Position numbers and translations under genes: made by a program. DNA of 33,250 nucleotides, from assembly GCA_027032075.1 (NCBI GenBank), contig JALVOC010000124.1:1-33250 (forward strand), in the 5' to 3' direction. Shown here one piece after another: positions 1-8,281 of this stretch (position 1 is the stretch's first letter; each line of letters opens with the position of its first letter). This DNA comes from Chromatiales bacterium (GTDB lineage: Bacteria > Pseudomonadota > Gammaproteobacteria > UBA6429 > Thiohalophilaceae). Under the pieces are notes generated by a model. The model saw nothing but the letters and a program-made list of their open reading frames with translations. It made no database searches and was not told the origin of the DNA.

Positions 1-138
1 CAGCAGGGATGCTGCCGTGAAGCTTACAGGGATGTATTCACAGCGTGTCTTGCCAGCAGCTACTGGAGAAACGGCCCCTCCATTTTATGGAAATCACTGT
101 CATTTGAATTGGACACCTTTTTCGCACGGCTATTTAAC
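1..138. repeat. Partial copy of short inverted-repeat element, family A
   Basis: Positions 17-137 match, with scattered substitutions, the right-hand part of the complete element at 5829-6034. Both share the block around AAGCTTACAGGGA, the words TATTCACAGCGTGTC and CGGCCCCT, and the terminal segment reading ACACCTTTTT then GCAC. The left end lies outside the window. No credible coding capacity was seen. Confidence 0.7.
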
Positions 139-150
139 TCCCTCTCCTAA

Positions 151-198
151 ACAAGTGTTCCGAATACCACTCCACTCAAGCCACGGAACATCAGGGGC
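151..198. repeat. Partial copy of short inverted-repeat element, family B
   Basis: The segment AAGTGTTCCGAATACCACTC followed by CACTCAAGCC is nearly identical to the reverse complement of the right end of the element at 14015-14108. It carries the family-B terminal motif GTTCCGAATACCA. Only about 50 bp can be recognised, so this is a fragment. Confidence 0.55.
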
Positions 199-282
199 AG
201 AGACTTGCCAGGTTTTCAGGTAATGTCAGCGGGACAGCAATGCCACGCATTCTTAAAGCAAAACCGGATATATTATTTTGGC

Positions 283-288
283 TATACT
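283..288 (+). promoter_or_regulatory. Possible -10 hexamer for the patatin gene
   Basis: TATACT lies 29 bp upstream of the ATG at 318 in an AT-rich stretch. No good -35 is visible at the right spacing, so the call is weak. An AAGGAA sequence near 299-304 could serve as a distant ribosome binding site. Confidence 0.25.
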
Positions 289-317
289 GACTGAATAAAA
301 GGAAAAATTCCAAACAA

Positions 318-1463
318 ATGTCGAATAACAAACCAAAAATCGGACTGATCATGACAGGTGGGGGCGCTCGTGCCGCATATCAGGTCGGCGTGCTGCGCGC
401 CATTGCCGAGCTTTGCCCCCGGCATGCACCAAGCCCTTTTAACATTATCTGTGGCACCTCGGCCGGCGCGATCAACGCGGCCGCTCTTGCCACCCACGCC
501 CATGACTATCGCCACGCCGTATTGCGTTTGCTAAGCATCTGGGCCAATTTCCATGTAGGTCAGGTCTTCCGCGCTGATCTGCCGGGCATCATCAAAACCG
601 GGGCACATTGGCTGCTCACCATGATGAGCGCCGGGTTATTGGGCCGGCAGGATGCCCTTTACCTGCTCGATCGCACACCTTTGCGGAAATTGCTCGAGCA
701 ACATTTTAACCCCGACGACATTCAGCGCGTTATCGATGAAGGGTTCCTGCATGCTCTCAGTATCACTGCCTCCGGTTACACTTCTCACCAATCCGTCTCT
801 TTTTTTCAGGGGGATGCATCCCTGCAAAACTGGGCACGCGCCCGCCGCATCGGCGCACATGCCAGAATTTCTGTCGAACACCTGATGGCGTCTTCGGCGA
901 TCCCCTTTATTTTCGCTCCCCAAAAAGTAAACCGTGAATTCTTCGGTGACGGCTCGATGCGGCAGATTGCTCCCATCAGCCCGGCCCTGCATCTGGGGGC
1001 GGAACGCGTGCTGGTCATCGGCAACCGGCATGTCGATACGGAAACGACCCAACGTATCAGTTCGCAGGGTTACCCCACCCTGGGCGAGATTGCCGGCCAT
1101 GCGCTGAACAGTATTTTTCTCGACAGCCTGGAGGCGGACATCGAGCGCCTGGAACGCATCAACAAAACCATCAGCCTCATTCCCAAGGTAAAACGCCAGG
1201 CCTATGATATCGCCCTGCGTCAGGTGGATGTACTGGTGGTCTCCCCCAGCCGTGATCTGGGTGCCCTGGCAATGCCGTATGTTGCCGAACTGCCGCTGAC
1301 AATTCGCAGCCTGTTACGCGGCATTGGCGCACATCGCGCCTCTGGTTCCAGCCTGGTGAGTTATCTGTTGTTCGAAAAGGGCTATTGCCGGGAACTCATC
1401 GAGCTGGGATACAAGGATACCCACGCGCAGAAGGATGAAATCCGCGACCTGTTACAGATCTGA
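318..1463 (+). CDS. Patatin-like phospholipase family protein
   Basis: A 381-residue protein with the patatin lipase layout. An oxyanion-hole glycine motif GGGAR is at residues 14-18, the nucleophile elbow GTSAG at 46-50 gives catalytic Ser48, and DGS at 211-213 supplies Asp211 of the Ser-Asp dyad. ASSAIPFIF (191-199) is the usual conserved helix. Members of this family (RssA-like in bacteria) are serine acyl hydrolases acting on phospholipids or other acyl esters; the substrate here is unknown. No signal peptide is seen, so a cytoplasmic or membrane-associated location is inferred. The stop is 6 bp before the next ATG, so it is probably cotranscribed with the BASS transporter gene. Confidence 0.92.
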   Translation: MSNNKPKIGLIMTGGGARAAYQVGVLRAIAELCPRHAPSPFNIICGTSAGAINAAALATHAHDYRHAVLRLLSIWANFHVGQVFRADLPGIIKTGAHWLLTMMSAGLLGRQDALYLLDRTPLRKLLEQHFNPDDIQRVIDEGFLHALSITASGYTSHQSVSFFQGDASLQNWARARRIGAHARISVEHLMASSAIPFIFAPQKVNREFFGDGSMRQIAPISPALHLGAERVLVIGNRHVDTETTQRISSQGYPTLGEIAGHALNSIFLDSLEADIERLERINKTISLIPKVKRQAYDIALRQVDVLVVSPSRDLGALAMPYVAELPLTIRSLLRGIGAHRASGSSLVSYLLFEKGYCRELIELGYKDTHAQKDEIRDLLQI

Positions 1464-1469
1464 ACAACC

Positions 1470-2372
1470 ATGCAACGTTTCCTCCGCCTGTTCCCGCTTT
1501 GGGCCGTTCTGTTATCCGCTCTCGCCTATCTGTTACCGGAGTTGTTCGTTCCGCTCAAAGGGGGAATCGTTCCTCTGCTGATGATCATCATGTTCGGCAT
1601 GGGGATCACCCTCACCCTGAAAGATTTCCTTCGCGTCCTGCAACGGCCAGGTATTCTTTTGCTCGGGGTGTTTCTGCAATACAGCATTATGCCGCTGGCG
1701 GCGTGGCTGATTTCACACGCCTTGGGATTATCCACCAACCTGCTGGTCGGGATGGTGCTGCTCGGCAGCAGTCCCGGGGGCACCGCTTCGAATGTGATCT
1801 GCTATCTGGCACGTGGCAATGTCGCACTCTCGGTGACACTGACCTCCTTCTCCACCCTGCTGGCGTTTCTGCTCACCCCCGCCCTCACCTGGCTTTATCT
1901 GGGACAGACCGTTCCTGTTCCCATGGAAAAAATGATCCTGGATGTGCTCAAGCTGGTACTGCTGCCGGTACTGCTTGGCGCCACGCTCAACACCCTGATG
2001 GGCAGGCAGTTGAAAAAGATGGTCACCATATTTCCGCTGCTTTCTGTTTTAGCCATTATCCTCATCATTGCCATTATTGTTGCGATAAACCAGCCCCGTC
2101 TCGCCAGCGTCGCCTCCGTGGTTGTTGTTGCAGTGATTCTGCATAACCTTTTCGGCCTGCTTGGCGGCTATGCTGTTCCGCGATTGCTCGGTCATGGCGA
2201 GATCACCTGCCGGACGCTTGCGATTGAAGTAGGTATGCAGAATTCAGGCCTGAGCGTGGCGCTGGCGGTCAAATATTTTTCTGCGCTTGCCGCCCTGCCG
2301 GGCGCATTGTTCAGCATCTGGCACAATGTATCTGGCGCGTTACTGGCAGCGTATTGGGCAAAACGGGGTTGA
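1470..2372 (+). CDS. Bile acid:sodium symporter (BASS) family transporter
   Basis: A 300-residue, very hydrophobic protein with about nine to ten predicted membrane segments and no large soluble domain. The segment GSSPGGTASNVICYLARGN near residues 100-118 is the family's signature unwound-helix/Na+-site region, and EVGMQNSGL near 250-258 is the second signature. BASS proteins are Na+-coupled importers of organic anions such as pantoate, keto acids or bile acids; the substrate here cannot be named. The start is 6 bp after the phospholipase stop without a clear Shine-Dalgarno, which suggests translational coupling. It converges on the minus-strand deacetylase gene with only 22 bp between the stops. 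Confidence 0.9.
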   Translation: MQRFLRLFPLWAVLLSALAYLLPELFVPLKGGIVPLLMIIMFGMGITLTLKDFLRVLQRPGILLLGVFLQYSIMPLAAWLISHALGLSTNLLVGMVLLGSSPGGTASNVICYLARGNVALSVTLTSFSTLLAFLLTPALTWLYLGQTVPVPMEKMILDVLKLVLLPVLLGATLNTLMGRQLKKMVTIFPLLSVLAIILIIAIIVAINQPRLASVASVVVVAVILHNLFGLLGGYAVPRLLGHGEITCRTLAIEVGMQNSGLSVALAVKYFSALAALPGALFSIWHNVSGALLAAYWAKRG

Positions 2373-2394
2373 ACAAGCAGGCGGCAAACAGGGC

Positions 2395-3357
2395 TTATTT
2401 AGAAGCCGCTATTGGTGTATTTTCAACGAGCGTCTTCACCACCGTGCACCAGGCCGTAGCGATATTATTCAGGTTATAGCCACCACCTCCCAACGCCAGC
2501 AGCCTGCCCTCACAGCACTCATCCGCAATCCTGCACAAGCTTGCGGTCGCCTTTGCATGTGCAGCGGCGGAATAGGCAAGATGGGTAATCGGATCTCCCT
2601 GCAGACTGTCAGCACCACACTGAAACAGGATAAATTCCGGCCTGGCCTGACGCACAAAACCGGCGACCTTCTCCCAGGCTGCGGCAAACATGGCATCATC
2701 GGCTTCCATCGGCATGGGGATATTCAGCTTGGTGCCTGCCGCCTCACCCTTTCCTGTTTCATTCACGGCACCACTACCCGGATAGAGGTAACGTCCGTCT
2801 TCATGCACGTCGGCAAAAATCAACTCCGCATCAGACTCAAAACTGTAGAACACACCATCGCCATGATGGGCATCGATATCCACATAAGCAACGCGATGGA
2901 TACCATACTCATGCCGTAATGCCTCGATCGCCACACCGCAGTCGTTGAACACACAAAACCCCGCAGCGCTGTCGCGCCTGGCATGATGCAGGCCGGCGAT
3001 GGGGATGAAAGCCCGCCTGCACTCGCCCTGCATAATCCGGGCAATTGCCTTCAAGGTCGTACCCACCACCGTGGCAGCCGCCTGATACACACCGGGGAAA
3101 GCCGGGGTGTCCCCCTGATCCAGATAACCGCTGCCACTGAGAGAAGCCTGCTTGACCTTTTCCACATAGGCATGGGTATGGAACAATTCGATGCGGGATT
3201 GTTCTGCTGTCGCCGCGGAAAAGCAATCCACCTGTTGGGGTAAACCCAGGCTGACGAATTTTTCATGAAAAGCATGGAAACGCCCGGGACCAAAGGGATG
3301 CTGCTCGCCAAAATTATATTTCGCCAGTGTACTGTCACTGCAGACGGCGATGGTCAT
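2395..3357 (-). CDS. Histone deacetylase superfamily protein (class II-like deacetylase)
   Basis: A 320-residue protein with the arginase/deacetylase fold signatures in order: GLHHAR at 122-127 (paired active-site histidines 124 and 125), DIDAHHGDG at 160-168 (zinc ligands Asp162 and His164 by analogy with human HDAC8), CGADSL at 248-253 (third zinc ligand Asp250) and GGGGYN at 290-295 (transition-state Tyr294). All catalytic residues are present, so an active zinc amidohydrolase is expected. Bacterial members act on acetyl-lysine, acetylpolyamines or other acylamides, and the substrate cannot be read from sequence. It stands alone on the minus strand. AcuC- or acetylpolyamine amidohydrolase-like roles are alternatives. 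Confidence 0.93.
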   Translation of the reverse strand: MTIAVCSDSTLAKYNFGEQHPFGPGRFHAFHEKFVSLGLPQQVDCFSAATAEQSRIELFHTHAYVEKVKQASLSGSGYLDQGDTPAFPGVYQAAATVVGTTLKAIARIMQGECRRAFIPIAGLHHARRDSAAGFCVFNDCGVAIEALRHEYGIHRVAYVDIDAHHGDGVFYSFESDAELIFADVHEDGRYLYPGSGAVNETGKGEAAGTKLNIPMPMEADDAMFAAAWEKVAGFVRQARPEFILFQCGADSLQGDPITHLAYSAAAHAKATASLCRIADECCEGRLLALGGGGYNLNNIATAWCTVVKTLVENTPIAASK

Positions 3358-3405
3358 CTTGCTTTCTCCGGTTTAAAATCGGGCGGTGTTTTTTATTTAC
3401 CAGGC

Positions 3406-3618
3406 AAATATACGTTCCGAATACCAGATCATTTAGTATTATTGCCAGATTCAAGTTATGCACCAGGGCCAGGCTCGACAGCCGCATCTGACCGCCAGAG
3501 ATGGCGGAAATGCATAAGGTCGTAAGAACTCCATGCCCTGCGGCTGACGGTCATGTAAGATACCTCTGACCCTGATGCTCCGTTACCTTAAGTGTACTGG
3601 TATTCGGAACGCATATTT
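3406..3618. repeat. MITE-like element, family B, complete copy with 22-bp inverted ends
   Basis: The ends AAATATACGTTCCGAATACCAG (split here as 3406-3427) and the reverse complement of 3597-3618 agree at 21 of 22 positions. The left portion (GATCATTTA, then ATTATTGCCAGATTC) is shared with copies at 5321-5382 and 14015-14108. The 213-bp element has no credible gene. Its right end supplies an in-frame ATG for a longer version of the next gene, which I judge spurious. Confidence 0.75.
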
Positions 3619-3696
3619 AGTATAGCTTCTTCACAACCACATGATTCAGAGGCGATAAACACAAACCCGATCGCCGCGACCAGGGGAACTGTTCTC

Positions 3697-4089
3697 ATGA
3701 CGCAAATCAAATTGACCATCGGCGATGTCGTGCTTCACGCCCATTTACGCGCCACCCCCACAGCACGGGCTATCGAGGCGGCATTACCGTTTGACTCACA
3801 GGCACAACTCTGGGGGGAGGAGGTCTATTTTCACACGCCGGTAACGGCCGCTCTGGAAGCAGATGCCAGGGCGGTGGTGAAGGCGGGGGAACTGGCCTTT
3901 TGGGTGGAAGGCGCCTGTATTGCCATTGGCTTCGGGCCCACACCGGTATCCCGCGGAAATGAAATCCGCCTGGCGGCACGCACCAACATCTGGGCCGACA
4001 CAACCGACGATGTGCGCGCCCTGAAAACGGTCAACGCCGGTGATCGTATAATCGTCGAGACACTCGAAAATTCCGGAGAACAAAAATGA
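3697..4089 (+). CDS. Cyclophilin-like fold protein (DUF369/TM1367-like)
   Basis: A 130-residue protein rich in beta strands. The pattern WGEEVYF, then PVTAALE, then GELAFWVEGACIAIGFGPTP is what I recall for the cyclophilin-like DUF369 family, whose biochemical role is not established. I chose the ATG at 3697 because AGGGGA sits about 9 bp upstream and homology-like sequence begins immediately after it. The alternative start at 3592 would encode 35 residues of repeat and leader DNA. The stop overlaps the yjbQ start by 4 bp (ATGA), so the two are translationally coupled, which hints at a shared metabolic role. Confidence 0.85.
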   Translation: MTQIKLTIGDVVLHAHLRATPTARAIEAALPFDSQAQLWGEEVYFHTPVTAALEADARAVVKAGELAFWVEGACIAIGFGPTPVSRGNEIRLAARTNIWADTTDDVRALKTVNAGDRIIVETLENSGEQK

Positions 4090-4502
4090 TTCATCAACAG
4101 AGCCTTAGTGTACAAACCCGTGGGCGTGGCACTTATGAGATCACCCGGGAAATCGAGGATATCGTTGCCGCCGCAAAAATTGCCACCGGTTTGTGTCATA
4201 TTTTTACGCACCACACCAGTGCTTCGTTGATATTGTGCGAAAACGCGGATCCTACGGTACGCACAGATCTGGAAACCTTTATGGCAAACATCATCCCCGA
4301 TGGCGATCCCATGTTTCGCCATGCAATGGAGGGAGCCGATGACATGCCGGCACACATCCGCACGATACTGACACAAGCAGAATTAACCATTCCCTTGACG
4401 GCAGGCCGGTGTAATCTTGGCACCTGGCAGGGGATCTATCTGTGGGAACACCGTACCGCCGCTCATCGGCGCAAACTGACGGTAACGATTCAGGGAATGT
4501 AG
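4086..4502 (+). CDS. yjbQ: YjbQ family protein (UPF0047, secondary thiamine-phosphate synthase type)
   Basis: A 138-residue protein with the family's conserved blocks: HHTSASL at 42-48, EGADDMPAHIR at 82-92 and LGTWQGIYLWEHR at 111-123. Length and motif order fit UPF0047 throughout. E. coli YjbQ has weak thiamine-phosphate synthase activity in genetic assays, but its physiological function is uncertain. Expression is coupled to the preceding DUF369 gene by the ATGA overlap. It ends in TAG, which shows that TAG is used as a true stop in this genome. Confidence 0.93.
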   Translation: MIHQQSLSVQTRGRGTYEITREIEDIVAAAKIATGLCHIFTHHTSASLILCENADPTVRTDLETFMANIIPDGDPMFRHAMEGADDMPAHIRTILTQAELTIPLTAGRCNLGTWQGIYLWEHRTAAHRRKLTVTIQGM

Positions 4503-4528
4503 AATGTCGTCGGTGCGGCAGTCACTGC

Positions 4529-5266
4529 TCAGGAGTATTCGTCCGCGGTCACGGGTGCAATGGCATAATCCTGTGACGGCATAGCGGGGACCAAATCCCC
4601 GCTGCGATGCGCCCATGTGATACGGCTGATCATCAACCAATGATAGCCGATACCAAACAGCACCAGAATATGGAAAAGTTCATGTGGACCGATGACACCG
4701 GGTATCAAGGTCGGTGTTTGTAAAAAATCCAGTATTGCACCAACGGTATAGGCAATTGCACCCAGCACCAGGGGTTTGAAGAAGCGCATGCCATAGGGTT
4801 GATACATCATGAATGCCGAAATGGCACCAAGCCAGCCCATTCCCAAATACAGCATCAGGCCGACCCATTCCGGTAATTCCTGGAAAAAGATGCTTTTCAG
4901 GGTCAAGCCGGTGATTGCAATGGTCCAGATCAGCAGCAACATTCCCCAGCGCCGCCAGCCGCGAAACAGCATGATGTGTATGGGGGTAAACGTGCCTGCG
5001 ATCTGGATAAAAATTGCAGCATGATCAAGCCGTTGCATTACCATGCGCTCAATGCCGCCCGGCTTGAGCAAATGGAAGACTCCGCTCATACTCAAGAGAA
5101 AAACACAGGCAAAGACAAACACACTCAGGCCGAAAAACCGTCCACGGTGGCCCCAGTTGCGGTATAACGCATAGCCACCGAGGGTAAAAAACACGCCGGC
5201 GGCAACAAGATGACTCAAGGAACTGAAGGGCTCACTGAACCCGGGAATTGCATGAATTACTGACAC
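4529..5266 (-). CDS. PAQR/hemolysin III family seven-helix membrane protein
   Basis: A 245-residue protein with about seven membrane helices. The PAQR signature is present: SGVFH at 61-65 (His65), RLDHAAI at 79-85 (Asp81), and HELFH at 195-199 (His195, His199). These are the residues that form the zinc site in this superfamily. Bacterial members are annotated as hemolysin III or YqfA; a membrane-lipid role related to the adiponectin-receptor ceramidase fold is inferred rather than shown. It is convergent with yjbQ (26 bp between the stops) and has no operon partner. The C-terminal ~25 residues are polar. Confidence 0.9.
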   Translation of the reverse strand: MSVIHAIPGFSEPFSSLSHLVAAGVFFTLGGYALYRNWGHRGRFFGLSVFVFACVFLLSMSGVFHLLKPGGIERMVMQRLDHAAIFIQIAGTFTPIHIMLFRGWRRWGMLLLIWTIAITGLTLKSIFFQELPEWVGLMLYLGMGWLGAISAFMMYQPYGMRFFKPLVLGAIAYTVGAILDFLQTPTLIPGVIGPHELFHILVLFGIGYHWLMISRITWAHRSGDLVPAMPSQDYAIAPVTADEYS

Positions 5267-5320
5267 TTAACTTTACTGTTATTTACAAAGAGGTGAGATT
5301 ATACCCTATTTTTTTGCGAC

Positions 5321-5382
5321 AAATAAGTGTTCCGCATACCAGATCATTTAACATTATCGGCAGATTCCGGTTTCGCATCAGG
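5321..5382. repeat. Partial copy of family B element (left half)
   Basis: AAATAAGTGTTCCGCATACC then AGATCATTTA and CAGATTCCGG through CATCAGG match the left half of the copies at 3406 and 14015 almost base for base. The expected right-hand inverted end is missing, so this is a half-element between two minus-strand genes. Confidence 0.7.
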
Positions 5383-5419
5383 TCCGTTGTCCCGCACGAT
5401 GATACAGCGGCTGCCGGCA

Positions 5420-5641
5420 TCAGCCGGAAATGATATCCGGATGCAGGCCGCGGTTGCTCATGGTATGAATGATATCCATCGGCATGACATATTGTTCCTC
5501 ATACTCAACCAGGACATCATGGGGTGTACTGTTATTCACTACAACGTTTTTCACATAAGGAATGGAAAGCAACTGGCTCTGCAGATCAGTGAGATCATCG
5601 GCGTCCAGAGTCTCATCGATATAAACTTGTATGGTGTGCAT
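5420..5641 (-). CDS. Small protein with heavy-metal-associated-like fold, function unknown
   Basis: A 73-residue protein. A GGGAGG ribosome binding site lies about 8 bp before the ATG, which makes it a convincing gene. The pattern of a beta strand (HTIQVYID), a helix (DDLTDLQSQLLSI), two strands (VKNVVVN, DVLVEYE) and a second helix (MDIIHTMSNRGL) resembles the beta-alpha-beta-beta-alpha fold of HMA/MerP domains. The metal-binding CxxC is absent, so metal binding is not supported. Its stop lies beside a degenerate family-B repeat. I do not recognise a named family. Confidence 0.7.
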   Translation of the reverse strand: MHTIQVYIDETLDADDLTDLQSQLLSIPYVKNVVVNNSTPHDVLVEYEEQYVMPMDIIHTMSNRGLHPDIISG

Positions 5642-5828
5642 TTCGGGCCTCCCGGCAGGGACAAGGGTAAGAACGACACGGCAGGATTCGAACCATGTAT
5701 GTTCTGGGTATAGTGCAGATCCAAAAGGGCGTCAAGAAACCCTGTTTTCGGAATGTTATTAGCCGCTTGAACCCTTCGCTGCCAGAAAGACTGATAATAA
5801 CTGTGTGGGTAAAAGCGTCAATTTATTG
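5642..5828. other. Intergenic stretch with no gene seen
   Basis: Between the small HMA-like gene and the family A element. It contains the reverse complement of GGTTCGAATCC near 5683-5694, which resembles a tRNA T-loop, but no stem or cloverleaf can be formed around it. Nothing else is recognised. Confidence 0.4.
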
Positions 5829-6034
5829 TCTAAACAGCTGTGTAAAAAAGGTGTCCGGTTCGTTGTCTGGCAAGGCGGTTCTCCGCTGCCCGATGACAAG
5901 ACCCCCGGCAGCAAGGAAGCTTACAGGGAGGTATTCACAGCGTGTCCTGCCATCGGTAAACGGAGACGCGGCCCCTTGATTCATGGGAATCGCCAATCGC
6001 AAAGTTGTACACCTTTTTTGCACAACTATTTAGA
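5829..6034. repeat. MITE-like element, family A, complete copy with 26-bp inverted ends
   Basis: The left end (5829-5854, TCTAAACAGCTGTG then AAAAAAGGTGT) and the reverse complement of the right end (6009-6034) differ at only three positions over 26 bp. The 206-bp body is non-coding. It carries the blocks AAGCTTACAGGGA and TATTCACAGCGTGTC shared with the partial copy at 1-138. It ends 14 bp from the stop codon of the channel gene. Confidence 0.8.
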
Positions 6035-6047
6035 TCAGAACGCGTGT

Positions 6048-7733
6048 TCAGCGTGAGAAAAGGCGTCCCAGGTAACTGCTGGCATGCTCCTCGCCACTCA
6101 GTATGTAGCTGAAAACATTCTGATTGTTGATCAACCATTCCATCATGCTTCTGGCATGGTTGAGGCCACAGAACAGAATCTGATCACCACTGGCCATCAT
6201 GGAGTCGTCACCGGGCAAAAGCATCACCGTTTCGTCACGACGATGCAAAAGTGGCACACACGGAAGTTGTCTTTCACGATCCCGCGGATCCCGGTAAAGG
6301 TCGCGCAGGGTCAACACTTCGTTTCTGTCCAAAAAGTCATGCAGTGCCGGGGAACGTTCTGCGCTGATCGCGATTTCCCAGATCAGCGGACTCTCGTCAG
6401 CGGTAATGCCACTGATACGGCTGACCAGGCTGTTTGCCCATTCATTGTCATGTTGCCGCGCCTTTGCCAAAAACACTCCGAGTAACGGCGCACGCACAAG
6501 AGCAAAGATGGTATGTGCGATAATGCTGCCGCGCTGCATCACCAAATCCAGTTCCGCCGCCTGAAAAATCGCATCGTTTTTGCGTGAATTTTGCCGCGAG
6601 ACCATGAACAAATCGCGGTTCAACTGCCGTGCTGTCATCAAGATAGAAAGGTTATTGGCATCATCATCCGTCCCAGCCACAATCCCCACTGCGTGTTCAA
6701 TCCCCGCCTGTTGCAAGGTGACCGCTTCGGTACCGGTCCCCACAATCACATCTTGCGGTGCATGCGTCATCTCCGGTTGCGCCTCGATAATAACCACCTC
6801 GAGCCCTTCCTCGAGCAAGCGCTTGTGCACTGCCTTGCCAAAACGGCCGTAGCCACAGAGTATCCACATGCCTCTTGGTGGAAACAGCGGCTCACTTAAA
6901 GCCTCGTGGGGAACACTGGTCATCCATTCATGCAAAAGAAAAAATCCCGGTGCATGCAACGCCATTGCCAGGCGGTCAGCGAAAATTTCGAAGGGGTTCA
7001 TGATATGCTCCGAGCCAAAGGAAGCGATATTCAAACCCACATCCCGGGTTTCTGCACGTGCGATGACCGATACCGGCGGATTCAGCAATTTGGCGGTGAT
7101 CGCCACTTTCAGGTTAACCACATCGACATTGGTGAGCGCAATCACACCGATGCAATATGGAGTTGTCAGGCCCGCCTGCATCAGATTTTCCGGATCACTG
7201 GCATCCGCGCACAAGCCGGGAACAAAAAGCCTGTGATCGGCAAGCTCCAGTTCATTCACGCGGTCTTGCTGGATTTCAACCACCACTGTGCGGATACCCG
7301 CTTCGGTAAACGCCTGCACCAACTTGCTGCCCGTATCACCGTAACCACAGATGAGGTAAAACGGTTCCCGTAACCGTCTGATGGCGCGACGAAACGTTGC
7401 CGCGGTCAGCTGGCGGCGAATTCCGGGATTCTGGAGGGTGGCAAGCATCACACCGATGGCATACAACCAGGCAATCACCGTGCTGTAGATGGAAACCAGT
7501 GTCCACATACGCTGGGCATCGGTAAAGGGATAGGGGATTTCTCCGAAACCGATGGTGGTCCCCATGAAACTGACAAAATAAAACGCATGAAAAAAATCCA
7601 TGCGCCACGGCTGTCCCTGATCGTCAACCCCCGGGATCAGCACGAAACCAAGAATCGAAATTGCATATACACATACCAGGGTGATCAGCGGCAGGTGCAA
7701 GCGTCGCAGCAATACAAAAAAAATGTTATGCAT
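6048..7733 (-). CDS. Potassium channel protein with two RCK (TrkA-N/TrkA-C) domains
   Basis: A 561-residue protein. Two membrane helices (about residues 13-33 and 76-99) flank a pore loop with the filter motif TIGFGE (60-65), a variant of the K+ filter TVGYGD. A first Rossmann RCK domain starts at GYGDTG (130-135) and a second at GYGRFG (294-299), each followed by an acidic beta-strand end typical of nucleotide binding. A ligand-gated, two-helix K+ channel of the inner membrane is the likely function. The start is 16 bp downstream of the DUF6394 gene, so the two form an operon. The filter change (Phe for Tyr, Glu for Asp) is seen in many RCK channels but could alter selectivity. Confidence 0.9.
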   Translation of the reverse strand: MHNIFFVLLRRLHLPLITLVCVYAISILGFVLIPGVDDQGQPWRMDFFHAFYFVSFMGTTIGFGEIPYPFTDAQRMWTLVSIYSTVIAWLYAIGVMLATLQNPGIRRQLTAATFRRAIRRLREPFYLICGYGDTGSKLVQAFTEAGIRTVVVEIQQDRVNELELADHRLFVPGLCADASDPENLMQAGLTTPYCIGVIALTNVDVVNLKVAITAKLLNPPVSVIARAETRDVGLNIASFGSEHIMNPFEIFADRLAMALHAPGFFLLHEWMTSVPHEALSEPLFPPRGMWILCGYGRFGKAVHKRLLEEGLEVVIIEAQPEMTHAPQDVIVGTGTEAVTLQQAGIEHAVGIVAGTDDDANNLSILMTARQLNRDLFMVSRQNSRKNDAIFQAAELDLVMQRGSIIAHTIFALVRAPLLGVFLAKARQHDNEWANSLVSRISGITADESPLIWEIAISAERSPALHDFLDRNEVLTLRDLYRDPRDRERQLPCVPLLHRRDETVMLLPGDDSMMASGDQILFCGLNHARSMMEWLINNQNVFSYILSGEEHASSYLGRLFSR

Positions 7734-7749
7734 GGCAGCCGCCCTCTGC

Positions 7750-8133
7750 CTAACGACGCACCATTACTGTTTCCACAACCAGCAAGACAACCGATGTCAC
7801 ATTGGCCAGCAAGGCCCCTCCGGAAAGCGATACAATCCCCGCCATCGCATGCGGCGTCATGCCGCTGTTCCCCACATGCTCCACCATTCCCCAAACCACT
7901 GCCGCGACGATGAGTTGCAGATCCGCTACCAGACTGGTGGCAAGCACCACCGCCCCCAGGTGGGTACGATCACCAAATTTGAGAATGGTTGCAATAATAC
8001 TTACCACGATGGCCGCATACAGTTCATAAACATCATGGTGATCGGGGTTGTCGAACTCCCCCAGAAAAAAACCGAAGTTGAGCGTTAGCGCCAGGACGAT
8101 AAAAAATGCAAAGATGACTTTCTCAAGGTTCAT
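7750..8133 (-). CDS. DUF6394-like integral membrane protein
   Basis: A 127-residue protein with four predicted membrane segments and a conserved-looking cytoplasmic or loop segment ILKFGDRTHLGAVVLATS. From memory this pattern belongs to DUF6394, small membrane proteins often encoded beside K+ channels; I cannot confirm that by search. GGAGG sits 6-7 bp before the ATG. It is the first gene of a two-gene unit with the RCK channel, so an accessory role for the channel is inferred. Confidence 0.75.
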   Translation of the reverse strand: MNLEKVIFAFFIVLALTLNFGFFLGEFDNPDHHDVYELYAAIVVSIIATILKFGDRTHLGAVVLATSLVADLQLIVAAVVWGMVEHVGNSGMTPHAMAGIVSLSGGALLANVTSVVLLVVETVMVRR

Positions 8134-8223
8134 TGTCTGCCTCCACGGAGGTGGTGGTTTTCATTATTCTTTATCACACTATAAATAAACTATAACATGA
8201 AATGCCGTTTCGTCAGGTAAAAG

Positions 8224-8252
8224 CAAAAAAATGGCCGGCTGCTGCCGGCCAT
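8224..8252 (-). terminator. Rho-independent terminator of the PstS-OmpA gene
   Basis: A perfect 9-bp inverted repeat, ATGGCCGGC and GCCGGCCAT with a 4-base loop (8231-8252), is followed on the minus strand by seven T residues. It lies 30 bp after the stop of the gene at 8282-9604 and before the DUF6394 promoter region, so it insulates the two minus-strand units. Confidence 0.9.
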
Positions 8253-8281
8253 GCACGATACTTTGCTAAACAACAAATCGG

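Noticed and set aside
1499-2146. 215-codon open frame on the plus strand inside the BASS gene
   Set aside because: Out-of-frame shadow of a clear transporter gene.
3592-3696. N-terminal extension of the DUF369 protein from ATG 3592
   Set aside because: The extension starts inside the inverted end of the family B element, and a good ribosome site with a family-like N terminus is at 3697.
5670-5780. tRNA-like T-loop on the minus strand (GGTTCGAATCC)
   Set aside because: The flanking bases do not form a T-stem, and no acceptor, D or anticodon arm could be built around it. Treated as chance or a very decayed fragment.
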